NCBI GenBank assembly: GCA_040217155.1
Contig: JAVJNS010000036.1
Coordinates: 1 to 64,000 of the forward strand
From: Pelagibius sp040217155
Lineage (GTDB): Bacteria; Pseudomonadota; Alphaproteobacteria; Kiloniellales; Kiloniellaceae
Direction of reading: 5' to 3'
DNA length: 64,000 nt
The notes under the pieces: model-generated
What the model saw: the letters and a program-made list of their open reading frames with translations, nothing else
Told to the model about the DNA's origin: nothing
The model's database searches: none
Position numbers and translations under genes: made by a program
Part shown: piece after piece, positions 63,322-64,000 of the stretch
Numbering within the stretch: position 1 is the first letter of the stretch
How the letters are laid out: each line of letters begins with the position of its first letter

Positions 63322-63335
63322 CCGGCAGGGCACCA

Positions 63336-64000
63336 ATGGCCCCGCGCTTCATCGGCAGCGACATCTATCGCCGGTCGACCTACGGCAGCCGCCATCCCCT
63401 GGCGATCCCGCGGGTCTCCACCTGCATCGACCTGTGCCGGGCCTTGGGCTGGCTGCCGGACTCGGCCTACATTGACTCGCCCATGGCGACGCCGGAGCAG
63501 TTGTCCCGCTTCCACGCGCCCGACTACATCGACGCGGTGCAGCGCGCCGAAGCGGCCCAGGCGCTGGCGCCGCAAGAACAGAACCGCTTCAATCTGGGGC
63601 GCAACGGCAATCCGATCTACGGCGAAGTGTTCCGCCGCCCGGCCACGGCCTGCGGCGCCTCCATCCTGGCCGGCAGGATGCTGGCCGAAGCACCCGGCAT
63701 CATCCACAGCCCCGCCGGCGGCACCCACCACGGCCGCCCGGATCAGGCCAGCGGGTTCTGCTATTTCAACGATCCGGCACTCGGCATCCTGGCGATGCTC
63801 GACGGCGGCCTCACGCGCGTCTTCTATCTCGACGTCGACGCCCACCATGGCGACGGCGTGCAGGCCGCCTTCCACGACGACCCGCGGGTCTTCACCCTGT
63901 CGATCCACGAGGACCGGCGTTGGCCCATGGACGGCGGCCGAATCGGCAGCGTCGGCGACCGGGCCGGCGGCGCGGCGCGTAATCTGCCGGTGCCCGAGGG
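63336..64000 (+). CDS. Histone deacetylase-like / acetoin utilization protein (3' end outside window)
   Basis: Open frame from ATG 63336 through the right edge; 221 codons visible, no stop. HDAC-superfamily zinc amidohydrolase: SRHPLAIPRV near the start, FHAPDYIDAV, the His pair in SPAGGTHHGRPDQASGFCYFND (quoted in part: GGTHHGRPDQASGFCYFND) and zinc ligands in YLDVDAHHGDGVQ. Bacterial members deacetylate acetylpolyamines or other small amides. Substrate is not determined here. Confidence 0.9.
   Translation, partial: MAPRFIGSDIYRRSTYGSRHPLAIPRVSTCIDLCRALGWLPDSAYIDSPMATPEQLSRFHAPDYIDAVQRAEAAQALAPQEQNRFNLGRNGNPIYGEVFRRPATACGASILAGRMLAEAPGIIHSPAGGTHHGRPDQASGFCYFNDPALGILAMLDGGLTRVFYLDVDAHHGDGVQAAFHDDPRVFTLSIHEDRRWPMDGGRIGSVGDRAGGAARNLPVPE

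Overview
The window looks like a chromosomal segment of a free-living, GC-rich alphaproteobacterium. The evidence is the consistently GC-rich codon use, a fused MnhA/B (PhaAB-type) antiporter subunit, a PAS_5-family protein, form II Cox genes, glutathione-dependent formaldehyde oxidation and many uptake systems for amino acids and carboxylates. A Rhodospirillales-like lineage is my inference; there is no rRNA or marker tree to prove it. No tRNA, rRNA, CRISPR array, prophage or intact insertion sequence was seen.

Layout. 1-4199: the start of an exported beta/gamma-crystallin-like gene, two convergent cobalamin genes (cobU, cbiB), then four related small exported proteins arranged as two tandem pairs. 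4269-6114: a PLP-dependent D-cysteine desulfhydrase-like enzyme and inorganic pyrophosphatase, separated by a MITE-like inverted-repeat element. 6477-14771: a PAS histidine kinase, a PAS_5 protein, a fatty acid desaturase, the GSH-dependent formaldehyde pathway (frmA, fghA) and small enzymes. 14788-24866: a catabolic island with a proline-racemase-family enzyme, an enolase-superfamily enzyme, a DapA-family lyase, a polar amino-acid ABC transporter, a GntR regulator and a TctCBA tripartite transporter. 25156-43298: a scattered form II 'Cox' molybdenum hydroxylase system (structural coxS-L-M, coxG, MoxR ATPase, VWA protein, two XdhC halves and a MoeA-like/MobA fusion). It is interspersed with an AGCS symporter, a universal stress protein and the ydbH/ynbE/ydbL envelope genes, which are split by a 2-oxoglutarate oxygenase. 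43443-50686: an amidase, a Liv-type ABC transporter and an XRE-like regulator that share a repeated GCGTCA operator-like signal. 50701-55758: a second Liv transporter. 55930-61920: a complete Mnh/Mrp cation/proton antiporter operon. 62380-64000: a nucleoside hydrolase and the start of a histone-deacetylase-like enzyme.

How the genes work together. Most of the window is import and catabolism of small nitrogenous or carboxylic compounds, with dedicated local regulators, plus cofactor and redox support (molybdenum hydroxylase maturation, cobalamin) and cation homeostasis. Three solute-binding-protein genes are each followed by a strong hairpin before the membrane-subunit gene, which suggests differential expression inside operons. 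Many operons use 4-nt ATGA overlaps.

The items most worth following up are: the four-gene two-cysteine exported family; the element at 5303-5587; the racemase-fold enzyme that lacks both catalytic cysteines; the GCGTCA regulon; and the hydroxylase inserted in the ydbH locus.
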